DNA from: Solen grandis
Taxonomy: Eukaryota > Mollusca > Bivalvia > Adapedonta > Solenidae
Direction: 5' to 3'
DNA: 64,000 bases
Assembly: GCA_021229015.1 (NCBI GenBank)
Contig: CM037792.1
Span: 4,655,876-4,719,875 of the forward strand
Shown here in pieces: positions 1 to 11,069 of this stretch. How positions within the stretch are numbered: the first letter of the stretch is position 1; the number at the start of each line of letters is the position of its first letter. The notes below the pieces were generated by a model, which was not told the origin of the DNA, ran no database searches, and saw only the letters and a program-made list of their open reading frames with translations. Both the position numbers and the translations under genes were made by a program.

Positions 1-1170
1 TGTTTCAGTATTATTAAAAACGCAATCCATTTGCGAAATGACTCTCCAAGATTAAGAACGTTAAGGTTTGTTCAATGAATTAAAATGAAACTGAATCCAA
101 AGCTTTTTCAAAGTAAATTTAAAACATGCTTATCCAGTATTTTATTTTCCAGCAATCTTATGTGTATATGAAATCGACCTCTAATAAATCCTGTTTGATC
201 TGCAGATATAGGAGCATAAGACTTTTTTTAATCTGTTAAGCTTTTGTACCTGATGAAATTTTACACATCAAAAGGTTTTTAGTCTTTTTTAAAATGCTTA
301 GTTTTTTTGGGTATGCAGAATGAATGATACTATTTTAATATTTCCTGAGAAAGAATTTGATTTAAAATTTAAATTTTAAATTTCTGGAACTACAAAATAT
401 CCAATTTTATTCCAGAAAACAAAAAAAACAAAAAACTGAAACTATCATTTTGTCATTTCATATTTTTAAATGTATCAGAAACCCTCTTTAATGTTAAAAA
501 TTCTTTAAGCAGCTCAGTCCCCATCACTATTAAGTTTCTTGACATCTACTCCTTCTATTTCATTTTGTTATATTGAAATATTTTGTGTTTGATTGACAAC
601 TAATAAATGTTTCGTAAAAGTTTGAGCTCCTTTCAAAATATCTTGCTATCAGATATATTTGTACCCACCACCCTTTTTCAATAAATGTTAATTTTTGTTA
701 CAGAAGTAGCAATTGCCTTTTCTCAAGGTTCAATCCACTGTGCTCTTGATCTAATGAGTGAACCCCTAATTTTTATATTTCTTAATTCTTAATCTCTTTT
801 TCGGTTTTTTGTTTTATTTTTTAAACGGTTTAACTTGACTATAATTTCAGGTTTTTTCAATATATTCTTTTTCTTTTTTCTTTTGCTTGAATGTTGAGTA
901 AGATATTGTTTTCCACGGATTTCCATTCGTATATTTCTTAAAAAAATTGATCATTTTTATCACAAAGTCTATGTGTTTATTCAATAGTTTCAATATTATA
1001 AAAATAATAAACACTTTAACAATACTTTTGTTTAATTTCATTAATTTTGTTTTTAATATATTTAACATAGTTAATATAGTTAGAAAGGCATTATTGAATT
1101 TCCCCAAACCTTTTCCGTGATTGACTGAGGAAAGCACATCTATATATATTTTCGAATGATCGAAATTTTT
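1..1170. other. AT-rich intergenic DNA
   Basis: No coding region, RNA gene or recognisable mobile element is visible on either strand. Open frames here are short and low in complexity (Lys/Ile/Phe-rich on the minus strand near 850-1,137), as expected by chance in AT-rich DNA. Confidence 0.6.
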
Positions 1171-1176
1171 GACTTA

Positions 1177-1986
1177 CAGTAAGAAACCTCGCCAAACCGA
1201 AAAATCGTTAAACCGATTCCTCGCCATTTCCCAAGTTTATTTTCGGTCCCGATTTCTTCCCTTTTTATTTTAACTAAAAATAAAATGTTTAATCCGAATT
1301 TCGCTATTTCGATTTTTTCGCTATTTCGAAGTAAAATTCCGGTCCCGAGGTCGCAATTAATGTACATTTTTCAATTTTTTTATTTCGAAGTCAAATTTCA
1401 TAAATTTTCGTTGAACTAATTATCGTTCTTATTATCTTTCGTATCCGGGTCAGTAACCCAGTTTATTTTGCGGGGGCATTTGGAGTGATGGCTCAGGCAA
1501 GTTTTTCACACCTTTTTTCGAGATTTGGTTGGGAAACGTGTGTCCCACCGGAAATATTGATTATTGCTAATCGATGTCTACAGGTTGCATAAAAATGCAG
1601 TGCCAGAAGATAAACCCGGGTGTCAGATCTTTAGTAAATTCCATATCATAGCGTTCGTCACCGGAAATGCGACCTACCTGAAGCAGCGTATCGACGGTAA
1701 AAATATTATCATTTTTGACATGGTAGAATTTATGTTCATCAGAAGCATCTAGGTAATCATGATATATTTTCCATTACTTTTCATAACAGTTTTCTTGCAA
1801 ACAGTATATACGTACACCTAATAGGGGGTTTTCCATGGCATAACGATTTCCACAATATGCATCGGTAATGAAAACGCAGACATGCACGCTCAAAAACTGA
1901 AATTTCCATCGGTTTTTAATCCGAATAATCGTTATTTCGAAGTTTTCAGCTTGGTCCCAAGGATTTCGATTTAACGGGGTTCTACG
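1177..1986. mobile_element. pogo/Tigger-like non-autonomous DNA transposon
   Basis: The left end reads CAGTAAGAAACCTCG. The reverse complement of the right end reads CGTAGAACCCCG. Each end is followed inwards by repeated short motifs of the type TTCGAAAT or CGCTATTTCG. TA dinucleotides lie directly outside (1,175-1,176 and 1,987-1,988), as expected for the Tc1/mariner superfamily. The interior of about 600 bp has no transposase-like frame, so this would be a passenger copy. The ends match imperfectly, so the family assignment is tentative. Confidence 0.5.
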
Positions 1987-2248
1987 TATGTCAATGCCCA
2001 CAGTTCATTAAGTAGGTCAACATATTATTAAAATATCAAAAAAAATCTAATCTTTTCCCCTTTTTAATGGGTTGTGTCTTCGCCATGTATATTTTTGATA
2101 TGTATTATAAGTTCTCTAAATTGATCCCCAAAAAATTTTTATCGTATTTAACGATAACAATTTTCTTTTTTTGCTTAAAATCTTCAACAAGAAGTATGAA
2201 AATTTTTTTCTCAAACTATAAAGCATCTAAACAGAAATTTTCAAAAAA

Positions 2249-2249
<1 letters not shown>

Positions 2250-2281
<32 letters not shown>
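2250..2281 (+). repeat. A homopolymer, 32 bp
   Basis: An uninterrupted run of A, with A-rich sequence just before it. It could be the poly(A) tail of an unrecognised retroposed copy on the plus strand, but no SINE or LINE body is visible upstream. Confidence 0.9.
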
Positions 2282-2284
<3 letters not shown>

Positions 2285-3095
2285 ACTTGGAACATATAAA
2301 ATTCATCAGCACAAATTTAGATTTAAAAATTTAAAAATTAGAATAATTTAATGCTAGGGTTATTTATTACCATTGCACATTTTTTTAATCTTTATACCTA
2401 GATTTTTTTCTAAATAGTCCAGATACAACTCATGCATTTTATTTTCAAGGCTATAATAATAACAATCACCCTATTCTGAATCAATCCTTTTCTCCATTTC
2501 TTGTGTAAAATGTGCATTTTGCAGACAATATTGTATATCCATTTTGGGCTATTACTGAGACCACGACAATTGAAAGAGAAATATTTAGAACAGTCATTTC
2601 TTTTTTTCACAAAGCATTTATAGCTACTTTTCATATTTCTTTTATGATGTTATTACATTGTATTTAACACACAAAGGAAAACATGTTTGAAATTAAAGAA
2701 ATAATATTCAACGAATACAAATGCCAATAAAACAAACAAACAAACAATCTCTGAGTTTTCACTTGTTTGCATAATGCAAATTATAGTACAACTTATGTGC
2801 ATCTGCTGAAAGAGATAAAGAAAGTACCATTGAAAAATAATAATATAAATAAATCATAGCATGCTACACATATATTTTTTAAGTAAAACGCATTATAAAG
2901 TGCTTTAATTTATAAGTTTGAGTACATTTATACATCATTTTAGGTTTATTATTTTGACAATAATCTTGACTGCAGCTATGAAAAAATATATATACACACA
3001 TATATATCAATAGAAAAGAAATGTAATTTCTTCTGTGAAACAAAAAAGTAGACAAATCATGAAACAAAGGAATATGTGTATAATGTTGAAACAGC
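2282..3095. other. AT-rich intergenic DNA
   Basis: Nothing recognisable. Short frames here have no family resemblance. Confidence 0.55.
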
Positions 3096-3101
3096 TTATT
3101 C

Positions 3102-3252
3102 ATCTCTCTCTCTCTCTCCTACATGTACACATATATTTTGTACTTTATTTCTGTTAAGCAGTAATTTTTGCTGTATATTGTTGAAAAAGCTTATACTATT
3201 CATCTCTCTATATATCTCTGTTTTCCCAAAACACACACACACACAAACACAG
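3102..3252. repeat. Dinucleotide-rich patches (TC)n and (AC)n
   Basis: A short TC tract sits at about 3,102-3,118 and an AC tract at about 3,230-3,245. Both are simple sequence. Confidence 0.8.
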
Positions 3253-3299
3253 TGGACAAATAGACTGATATTGTCGACCATATAATTTCAACAAAATAC

Positions 3300-3690
3300 T
3301 GAGACCTGAATCTACAGTAAGGGAGATACTCACGATACATTTGACTGAATTGCCAAAACGTACTATCTGAACTTGTATATTGACAAAGGAATGCAAATCA
3401 TGGTCAGCTGTAATGTTCTAATGTGATCACAGTTTTGCCTTAAATGGTGATTTTTTCCTTAACAGTAGATTTCCGTTGCCTTACGTTTGGGAATACACTA
3501 TTATCAATATATTCAACAATACAGTTAGTTAAATCATATTTGCCCAAAATTCGGTATATATCTGGGAAGAACCCAAGGCATTTACCCGGGTTATTCATAA
3601 AATGTGACAGTCGATATAAAAATAAAGACTGTACAGCTCTTTCTTGAATGATATTCACATTTGACCAAAGAAAATAAGTTTTCTTTTGTC
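3300..3690 (-). pseudogene. LINE ORF2 remnant, C-terminal part
   Basis: The minus-strand frame at 3,658-3,440 contains ILGKYDLTNCIVEYIDN followed by a FP...K...VKEKI pattern. This resembles the stretch downstream of the reverse transcriptase in molluscan CR1/Jockey-type LINEs. It lies downstream, in element orientation, of the endonuclease and RT remnants at 4,240-5,190, so both probably belong to one decayed minus-strand copy. No intact frame remains. Confidence 0.45.
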
Positions 3691-3699
3691 TATTTCATA

Positions 3700-4235
3700 T
3701 TCAATAGGACATGAACCAAAACATGCATAAGCTAGAGAGGATCTACACTCTGTGGAAGCGAAATGCATAAATTTAGTACAATGTCTATGGAACCTCTAAG
3801 ATTTAACTTTTGTGCTGGTAAGGCCGTTTTCCAAAAATTCACAGCCCTACAACCTTTTGACAGTTCAAAAAATTTCCTATAAACGTTTTGAAATAAGAGG
3901 ATGTAAACCAATTTCCCTCAACGCCACAATCGACTAGACTATAGAAAGTCTTTCGTAAAAGGTCACATGCCCCCTTTAAAAAAAGGTGAAAGGGGCCACA
4001 TATTCATTACAAGGCCCGCCTAAGTTGGGGATACATAGTTTCTTGAATGATACTTTTAAAACCCAAAGGGTCCATACAAGCAAAACATGACTTTTTTTTT
4101 TTTTTACAAACATTAAAAAAAATAAAATTTTTTCTTTTCACTATTAAAATTTTAGCTGTTTGTTTTTTTTAGATTTTTTTTATTATATTCCAAGAAAGCT
4201 ATCAGCCAAATTTTACACAAGGGAAAAAAGAACCA
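3700..4235. other. Uncharacterised spacer within the LINE remnant zone
   Basis: No confident coding signal. If the flanking fragments come from one LINE this would be its decayed thumb or connector region. Poly-T and poly-A stretches near 4,090-4,180 are probably partly sequencing noise. Confidence 0.35.
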
Positions 4236-4239
4236 TATC

Positions 4240-5190
4240 GTCCGCAGAAGTAGGGCAGGGGTAACTCACATTGTTGATGAAGAGTCCGTCTGGGCTATGC
4301 TGATTCGTTCCTCAAGTATTTAAATAAATTATGACCTCTAGTCTACCATCGTGGAGCCATGCTCTAGTCATTCTTAATGAATACATGTCAAATTACTTGT
4401 CCACGGTTTAATATGTGGTTTAAACCTACAACTTGGGATACAAGTGTGAGTGGCTTTCTTTACTGTTTTCAGTTATTATGCTATACAGAGTGCATATTTG
4501 AGAACGATCCGTTATAAATCATTTGAGATGCATGGTTTAAGTTTCATCGTGGGTCACATAATCACAGTATCTGTCTATATGCTTCCGATTTATTAGGCGC
4601 CAATCAATAGATCTATGTCATACGCACGAGATTGTGCAGATAACAGCATAGGGTAACTCATACAGCCACACTATAAGGCGGTGGGTAGATACGTTAAGTT
4701 CATCATCGCTCACAATACAGCTCGACGTCACGTGCATCATGTCATTTTTCTGTACAAGTATATGGTCAATAAGTGTCTCTCGCTCACTATTGAATGGTAC
4801 GTTACTGAATTCTACTCCGGTACAAAGTCCCGTACCGTTGAGAGAAACCCGGTCATACTTCAGCAATAAATCAACTAACTGTTTTACCCCTTATATCGAA
4901 GACAAATATATCTTAAAGCCTAGAGGGCAATTCCGTATTAAAATCCCCCATAATTATAAATAATCCGCTATTAAAGTATCTACAAATGACATTCTCTAGG
5001 TCATCTGAGTTTTTTGAGAATGATTCAGACGAATGATTTTTGCAGGAAAATATAACTGTAATACGTATAAGTAGCGACCCAGGGTGGACCTGTACTTCAA
5101 TACCTATTATGTAGGCTGTCAATAAAAGTTTAGAAAAAAGTTTTAATATAAGGACCACGTTGGGTATATAATGAAAAAAAAACCCCACAA
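4240..5190 (-). pseudogene. LINE ORF2 remnant: endonuclease and RT fragments
   Basis: At about 5,188-4,915 the minus strand encodes a fragment ending FIIMGDFNTELPSRL, which carries the GDFN motif of AP-endonuclease domains. At 4,866-4,618 it continues with TLIDHILVQK and a following LNVSTHRLIV stretch, which corresponds to the terminal SDH region of the same domain with the D replaced. Further down, at about 4,310-4,230, a frame contains SADDMVLFSL, a decayed copy of the reverse-transcriptase catalytic box. Order and orientation fit one truncated LINE copy. It is heavily frameshifted and inactive. Confidence 0.55.
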
Positions 5191-5553
5191 CGGAGTGTTG
5201 GATCTTCTTAACAATATACAGAGTTGGGAGAAGAAAAGGATTTACAGATGAAGAATCTGAGGTTTTTTTTGTTGGGTTTGAAGATCACAACCCCACATTT
5301 TATTCAGGGATAGTGACTTTAGTACGTTCTAGCATTGGCAATAAAACAATCATAGTGCTTTTTCGTAACTCTCGCTAAGGTTCAAGGTGTTCAGACTTAA
5401 AAAAAAAAGGGTTTACAGATTTGTTCGTTTAAAAAAACCCTTTAAAAAATCAAAGCATTCAATTAATGTTTATATCCGGGGACATTACGGGTTTCGCACG
5501 ATGCTTTTGATACGTAAGGGGAAAAAAAGCAACCTCAATTGTACATAAAAAAG
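5191..5553. other. Left flank of the Polinton insertion
   Basis: No gene seen. The sequence is rich in long A, T and G runs and looks poorly polished. Confidence 0.4.
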
Positions 5554-5559
5554 GGCAAT
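5554..5559. repeat. Target-site duplication, left copy (GGCAAT)
   Basis: Six bases directly outside the left terminus. The matching six at 21,785-21,790 are GGCAAA, so five of six agree. Polintons characteristically make 6-bp duplications. Confidence 0.7.
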
Positions 5560-5810
5560 AGTAGAAAGGGTGGCATATGGAAACCAAAGGTACCAAAAAT
5601 TTATTTTTTTTAGGGTACCGTGGTACCAAAATTTTTTTTTTTTTTTTGGTTTTAGGTCCCAAAAATTTAGTACCGAATGGACTCAAATAAAACCGAATCA
5701 TAGTACCGAATGGTACTCTATTAAAAAACAATTTATGTAAAATTGTAAAAATAAAATTTGAAAAAAATGTCCTTTCGGACAGGGGGTTGGCCCTGAAAAG
5801 GGCCGTTTTG
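5560..5810 (+). repeat. Left terminal inverted repeat (conserved outer part)
   Basis: It matches the reverse complement of about 21,535-21,784. The shared path runs from the terminus through a GGTACC-rich A/T region to a CCTTTCGGA box and the GGCCCTGAAAAGGGCC hairpin. Differences are mainly homopolymer length. Farther in, the similarity stops over the small coding body and resumes at the promoter module (about 6,180-6,300). Confidence 0.85.
5789..5804 (-). terminator. Histone-mRNA-type 3' stem-loop, cassette A
   Basis: On the minus strand this reads GGCCCTTTTCAGGGCC: a 6-bp stem and a 4-nt TTTC loop, flanked 5' by AAAAC. This is the canonical metazoan replication-dependent histone 3' end, not a generic hairpin. 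About 10 nt downstream is a purine-rich box, TCCGAAAGGA (5,770-5,779), placed like a histone downstream element that pairs with U7 snRNA. It lies just after the coding body of cassette A. Confidence 0.75.
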
Positions 5811-5814
5811 TTTC

Positions 5815-6172
5815 TTCTTTAATTTGGGTGACTTTGTCCCCATCGTGCTCGGTTTCGTGCCATCGCCTGAAACGAGACATCGTTTTCACTTGAAATCTCT
5901 GTTGTTCTATGAAAAAGATCTTCATTTTCTTTTGTTGGTTGTCTCAACATCTCCGATGTTCCTGAGCTATATCATCATTTTCATCGCTTTGGCATCACTG
6001 TTTCTCAATATCATTGATGTCCATGTTTGACAAAATCAGAGGTATTCTGCAATAGGTCTGCTGTTGCTCCATCATTGGTTTCTTTCGATAAACCCCCCAA
6101 AATTCGGGGAAAATTTTCACTCGTTGCTGAATGGTTCCCAAAGGTTTGTGCACGGAATACCGAATGCTTGAT
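5815..6172 (-). pseudogene. Cassette A small gene, unrecognised product
   Basis: The minus strand holds short overlapping frames between the TATA box at 6,187-6,181 and the stem-loop at 5,804. One frame includes MSRFRRWHETEHDGDK and runs towards the hairpin; another, upstream, includes MDINDIEKQ. No single frame spans the unit, so at least one frameshift or an intron is implied. The product would be a small charged protein of about 100 residues or fewer. I recognise no family. Its position between a promoter and a histone-type 3' end is the main reason to treat it as a gene. Confidence 0.4.
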
Positions 6173-6180
6173 CGGTGCGC

Positions 6181-6300
6181 TTTTATACCCTTTGGGGTGG
6201 ATTGACCTACTTTCACTATTACGCACCAATCAGAGATTTTATTTCTATTCAATTTTAACCTTGACCTAGTTGGATAGCTTTGCTTCGCCTTGACATTGGG
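6181..6300 (-). promoter_or_regulatory. Cassette A promoter: CCAAT box and TATA box
   Basis: Read on the minus strand, an ATTGG (inverted CCAAT, plus-strand 6,226-6,230) is followed about 40 bp later by TATAAAA (plus-strand 6,187-6,181). Upstream is a tract resembling GGTTGGATTGACC and CAAGGTTAAAATTGA. The same order of elements recurs in cassette B and in the right-end cassette, which supports function. Confidence 0.6.
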
Positions 6301-6309
6301 TTGGATTGA

Positions 6310-6885
6310 CCACTTTTTATTGACATATCAGAATTGCTGTAAAATTAAAAAAAATTTAAGCCGAATTTGTGTAGTGATGATTTTTTTTTTGTAACATTTT
6401 TGAACATTTTTGTAACATTTTTTTATAAAACATGATAAATTTTTTTAAATGAAAGAAAATTTTAAATGGAATTTAAAAATAATGGTACAATGGGGTATAT
6501 CTCTTTCGAGACATTTGGGGGGCCCCTGGGGGGCCCCTTTGTTGTTTTTTTTTTTACAAGTAGTGGTTACCATTTGTCTTGAGTTTTTCTTCAGAGGTTT
6601 TAAACCCAATTCTATTGTGAAATGTGCTTAAAAGATTTTTAAAAGAATCATCTAGTAATTCAGAAAGAACATGCCCCAAATTTTCTAGATACCCGAGTGT
6701 TTTTTATTTTAAGCGTACTTGGTATCGGGCTTTATTTTAAACGAACGCGGTGGGGGGCTTCTTTTTTTTGTCCAGTAGATATGCAGTCGATAGTTAATTT
6801 GATTTATCCATACCAGTCTGAAAACGAATGGCATGAATTCATTTCGTTTGATACTTTTTTTTATTTGGGTTTGACAATTGTAAAA
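6310..6885. other. Spacer between cassettes A and B
   Basis: T-rich and poorly polished. A plus-strand frame at 6,697-6,999 has no family resemblance and crosses the cassette B hairpin, so it is not supported. Confidence 0.4.
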
Positions 6886-6908
6886 AATGTCCTTTCGGAA
6901 CATCGGGT

Positions 6909-6924
6909 TGCCCTAAAAAGGGCC
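6909..6924 (-). terminator. Histone-type 3' stem-loop, cassette B
   Basis: On the minus strand: GGCCCTTTTTAGGGCA, i.e. a 5-bp stem (terminal pair lost) with a T-rich loop, flanked 5' by AACAAC. A TTCCGAAAGGA box follows at 6,898-6,888, matching cassette A in sequence and spacing. Confidence 0.6.
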
Positions 6925-7400
6925 GTTGTTTTTTTTCTTTCTTCTTTTACTCTTTTTGCTATTTTGTATGTCTTTAAATGGGCCCAAGTCCTTTCTTAAA
7001 ATGGGATCCCCATCAAGGGACGTTTGTTGGATGCTTCCACTTTTTCCCCGGAGTAAAAAGTGATAGGCACCCCCCAGCTTGTTGTTTTCATTTTGATACG
7101 GCTTCCACTTCTCCCTTTCTCTTTTTGCAATTTGATGAGGTTGTTGTTCACCTCTTTGAGTTCCCCAAATAGTTTGCCCCAACTTTTTTACGGCTGCCGG
7201 GTCGGTTGGTGTTGCTTTGGTTGTTGCACGGTTGTTGTTGCGACTGGTTGCTGCTGGTGTGGTGGAGGCTGAGGTTGATCTTGGTTTGGGTAGCTGGTTG
7301 GAAAAGGAGTGGGAGGTAACACTGATGCCGGGTTAGCAGCTTAGTCACTAACAAATCAGCGCCTGATGGCGTTTTTAAACGATATCAAAAAGTTACGAGT
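6925..7400 (-). pseudogene. Cassette B small gene: Q/P-rich protein with basic C-terminus
   Basis: Minus-strand reading from about 7,350 gives a Gln/Pro/Thr-rich low-complexity segment (QPPPHQQQPVATTTVQQP), then a charged stretch with a possible short coiled coil (GELKEVNNNLIKLQKEK). Another frame ends in a very basic tail (KKSKRRKKKN) directly before the stem-loop. The three segments lie in different frames, so at least two frameshifts exist here. The basic tail abutting a histone-type hairpin recalls a nucleic-acid-binding protein, but no histone fold is visible and I assign no family. Confidence 0.45.
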
Positions 7401-7439
7401 TTTTCCATGGTTGGATAGTGGGATTATGATACGATGCAG

Positions 7440-7590
7440 TGTGTTTTTAATAGTCTTGAGGGGGATTGCCCTATTTTCTACTTTAGCGTACACCAATAGA
7501 GAATTAATTTCCATCCAATGAATCAAGTTCGACCTTACCTAAGTTGGATCATTGTCTTGGCCTTGACATTGGGGGATGGATTGACCTACT
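7440..7590 (-). promoter_or_regulatory. Cassette B promoter: CCAAT box and TATA-like box
   Basis: The minus strand carries ATTGG (plus 7,493-7,497) followed about 42 bp later by CTATTAAAAA (plus 7,452-7,444), with upstream GGTCGAACTTGATT and GGTCAATCCATCCCC tracts. It aligns with the cassette A and right-end modules over more than 100 bp. Confidence 0.55.
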
Positions 7591-7615
7591 ACCTATTTTT
7601 TTAAATTTTTAAAAA

Positions 7616-7945
7616 GTGTTTTTTTTTAAAAAAAAAAGGATGAAAATCCCCAATTTCCGAACAAAAACTCTTTTTCAAAAAAGTGGGGGTGTGTTTAGGG
7701 AAGGGAGGAGGATTATATCAAAAAAACCTGTCAATGTCAGGCATTGTTGCCAGATCTTCGCACGACTTCAGAAGTGCCCGTTTTGTAGGGCCCCCTTCAA
7801 GGTATCCTCCGCCTTTTTTTTCGCTAACTGGGCCTACAGTGCGCTCACCCTTTTGGGCTATGGTTGACCCTGATTACAGATTTTAGTGGGGTGACCCCCG
7901 AGAATTCAGGATCAAAAAAACCAAAATACGGCCCTTTTCGGCCCC
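7616..7945 (+). pseudogene. Possible plus-strand small gene ending at a fourth hairpin
   Basis: Two overlapping plus frames (7,616-7,867 and 7,683-7,886) give about 70-80 residues with no family match. Just beyond them, at 7,930-7,943, GGCCCTTTTCGGCC resembles a histone-type stem-loop that has lost bases in the 3' arm. Unlike cassettes A and B it would read rightwards. No matching CCAAT/TATA module was seen upstream. Confidence 0.25.
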
Positions 7946-7974
7946 ATAAAAAATTTCGAGGGGGAAATATATCA

Positions 7975-8150
7975 CAATTTTTAAAATGTGTAAGATAAAA
8001 ACAAAAAATCAAATCATTTTTTAAAGCCTTTTATTTGAACTTATAACATTGCAAACAAAATGAACAAAAAATAAAAACAAACAATAAACAATCAAACATA
8101 TAACAACAAGTACAAACACTTTAAGAAAGTGAAGGGCCCAAAACTATCGT
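7975..8150. other. AT-rich 3' region of the leftward gene block
   Basis: A-rich non-coding stretch at the left edge of the minus-strand gene block. On the minus strand an AATAAA occurs at about 8,032-8,027, which could be the polyadenylation signal of the last leftward gene. There is no direct proof. Confidence 0.35.
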
Positions 8151-8179
8151 CAGAATTTCAAAACACGCACACCACTCCA

Positions 8180-8890
8180 AACTTTGGGGATTTTTAGCTG
8201 TCATGTTGTTGGTGCTGAAAAACACACTGTCTTCTTACTTTTACTTTTCTGAAAGTTCTGGTAAAAAACATCCCACATTGGAATCGTTAAAATTTAAAAG
8301 TGAGTTATCCTCTTCCGAATTTAGCTCAAAAACCCCCCGGGAAAAATCACATCCTCAACAAAAAAAATCAAAGAAACAAACAATACCCACACACAAATTT
8401 TTACCTTGAAGTCTCATGAGATTCCATGTAGGGGTCCATGTTTTTCCCAAAAACTTTGAATGTCACAATGGAGTTTTTTTTGTCCAAACGAACAAAGTAA
8501 AAATTGATTTATCGTTGAAATACAAAACCCCCCAAATGTTCCCAGTTGACTCAATTGTGGGTATTCACTTTTAAAAGCTTTACAGCTCTGGTCTACGTTT
8601 GGTAGTTATCTTTAGCACTACTACGGCATTCAAGGGGCAAAATTTTGGTAAATGATCCAAAAAACGAAAACCAATCGTTTCCTTTTTCCCAATCTTGTTT
8701 AATCGCCCTGCCATTCGATCAAAAGTTTCCAATGGGTATCTTTTTGTATCTACACTAGCCTTTATATTTTGCCCACACTGAAAATCACTTTCTCAGCGGG
8801 GTTGAGATCCATTTTTTGTAGTTCACGTCCCATCTTTCCCATCACTTGATAAGTCCATTTTTTTAATGCACTTTTCAGAAACATCTCGCC
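8180..8890 (-). pseudogene. Unassigned Polinton region left of the capsid gene
   Basis: Minus-strand fragments such as FDRMAGRLNKIGKKETIGFRF (about 8,740-8,670) and VTFKVFGKNMDPYMESHE (about 8,470-8,410) look coding but lie in different frames. They may be the end of the capsid gene or a separate protein. I looked here for the adenovirus-type cysteine protease usual in Polintons and did not find its catalytic pattern. Confidence 0.35.
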
Positions 8891-8899
8891 CCACTCACT

Positions 8900-10260
8900 T
8901 TTACTGCAAAACAAAAAATATGGGATTTGGGGTCTGACTTGGATACAACATGAAACCCAAACAGTTTTTTTTTTCGCGATAAAAAAGAGGGTGTCTGCAG
9001 TTCATGCCCCACATGCTGTTCAAACCTTTACCATATCGTTTCGTATTAAATTTTAGATTCTTCGACAGTTTTTTTTGGCCAGCTTTTCCCCTGTTTTGCT
9101 CATGGTTAATATCTGTGTGACTTCCTGAACCCGTTAATCTCTATCTGACTTTCATATTGGGCCATACAAAATCACATGATGGGGCCCAAAGACCTGCACG
9201 AAACTGAACCTCGATTCGAAAGTTGCCGTTTTTATGGGATGCAGCTGTCCCTCTTCTACCTTGATCTGGCGTTAAGCAATGCCCCACAGTGTGTACCCCG
9301 CATGTAACTTCATTGTAAACCCCATGGAGCGGTTTAAACCGATGACCCCGTGGCTTGTGCAGGGCCCTGTATGATTAAAAATTTTCCCTGTGGGAAAGTT
9401 GGGCTGGAACGGAATTGTTGCGTCTTTCGTCACACTGACTTCTAATTAGACAATTTGAAATGTTGAAAATAAAAGGGGGTTGGTTCCCAATCACCGTTCA
9501 TGTCTGTATTCTTTCCAAACCCCAAATGATCGTTTGGGTAACTGTCCTTGAAATAAAGATCTTCGACTTTTTCGGGGGCCTCAGGAAGGTAAAGTTTTCC
9601 TCAGCCGGCAAATTGGGATTTTTCTCCCATTTGGCGAGGGTCGGGTTTAATTTTGGCCACTAGGGGTAACGGGTCAACGTCCGAACTTTGAATCCACTTG
9701 AATTAATGGATTTTTCCTCTTCTCCAACGGGCAAAAACTGACTGGGGTTCTGTTGAGTGCAGTCGTACTCTACACCTTTGGGGAAGGGTACTTGTCTTGA
9801 AAACACAGGTCTAAAGCAGACGTCCGCACATTTCCAGAACACGACTCTGGGGGATACTGTTTTTCTTTTTTATATCCTTCATTAGCCCCGCAACTGTAGC
9901 GTTGCATATGACCCCCGTGGGGGACTCCACATTTCGTAGGAGAGCTGTGTTGATTTGTGTCCTAGAAAAGACAAAAACCCCTCAATGTGGGCCGGGTTCC
10001 ATACGTGCAGCTTTTTGGTGATCTTTGTTTTTTCGGTAACATCAATACGAAACAAGTGGGAAAAAAAATATTTACTGGGGGATGTTTCTCCATCACACCC
10101 GATTAGTGTCATCGGGGGGGGACTACTTTAACTTTCAGGAAACAAGACTTTTTTGATACAGTCCACTTTTCGTTGAGCAGGAATTACAAATTCAATGGGA
10201 GATAATTGCTCGGCTGACACGGGAAAAAAGTTTTTCCCCACGTGCATCTTGCATTGCTGT
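8900..10260 (-). pseudogene. Polinton major capsid protein (double jelly-roll), broken
   Basis: This would form the capsid shell of the virus-like element. The clearest part is the minus frame at 10,112-9,882, with FFSHLFRIDVTEKTKITKK and then HIEGFLSF and STQLSYEMW. Spacing and residues correspond to the N-terminal jelly-roll of the Polinton/adintovirus major capsid family. Upstream, about 10,200, is SPIEFVIPAQ, which fits the start of the fold. A downstream frame at 9,842-9,660 (KGVEYDCTQQNPSQF) continues it. Several frameshifts interrupt the gene, and its left boundary is uncertain. It sits next to the capsid-associated gene on the right, the usual Polinton arrangement. Confidence 0.75.
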
Positions 10261-10264
10261 CAGG

Positions 10265-11045
10265 GTAGGTGGAACATGTGACACATCAATTCAGTTTTGC
10301 ACACTCACAAGAACGTGTTCATCAGTTTTTTCAAAAAAATTCTGACGGTCGCGATGAGTTTTTTTCTTTTTTGTTGCGTCCCTTGCCGCGCTGAAAGCAG
10401 AATGATTCGACGTTTGAAATCTCGAAGCTTTTTACCTCCAGAGTTTTCAGACCCACATCTTTCAACAATGTTTTCCCCCCCGTTTCTTGTCAGCTTTACT
10501 TTTTTCCCAGACAGAATATTTTTTAAAACGCTCCTATACCTTGTTTAAAGCCCTCTCTTTTCAGAGTCTTTATCCTGAGGCCCACGAGGGTTTCCATGGG
10601 TAAGATGTTGCTGGCCATTTTCTTGAACAGGGAAACCCCAAAACCATACCCGCTTGTCGAGCTTGCCCACGGTAAACTGGAATCATCGTGTCTTTTTTTA
10701 AAATGAATTTTTCACCATCGACCCGTGAGTAAAATGAACTGATTCCCTGTGTCCCCGGTTATATTGATACTGACTCCTGAAAAAATCTGCTGACGGGTAT
10801 TAGTGTAGTTTAAAATTTCAAAGTGCATGTGGGGGTTAGCCCCCTTTTGTTTTTGGGAAAATGGCACAACGCGTAAAATGGGTCCCTTCGAATCCCCTAT
10901 CAAAGTGTGTTCTGCCAAATCGGTAAAACAAACAAATGGTCATCTTCGGAAGAGGCCACACTATTGAAACGTTGTTTTCTCTGCCCGGGAAACACAACAG
11001 TACTTCCCTCTCCTCCAATTTTCGTAAGGAGGTTGGTAAGTTCCA
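10265..11045 (-). pseudogene. Capsid-associated (minor capsid/penton-like) protein, broken
   Basis: Minus-strand frames 11,018-10,836 and 10,918-10,712 include ILRVVPFSQKQKG and QQIFSGVSINITGD, consistent with a beta-rich structural protein. Farther on (about 10,690-10,450) is a Gly/Lys-rich segment with LFKKMASNILP and GLRIKTLKREGL, a pattern typical of the glycine- and lysine-rich tails of proteins encoded beside the capsid gene in Polintons. It may be one gene or two. Adjacency to the capsid gene supports a virion role. Exact identity (penton or another minor capsid protein) is inference. Confidence 0.55.
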
Positions 11046-11069
11046 ACCATCTTTGACCAGTATTACCGT

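Noticed and set aside
2067..2351. 94-residue plus frame with a long Lys run
   Set aside because: The Lys run is the poly(A) tract; the remainder has no family resemblance.
6913..7182. Histone-fold protein encoded before the histone-type hairpin
   Set aside because: The tail is very basic, but no histone-fold sequence pattern is visible, so only the 3'-end signal is claimed.
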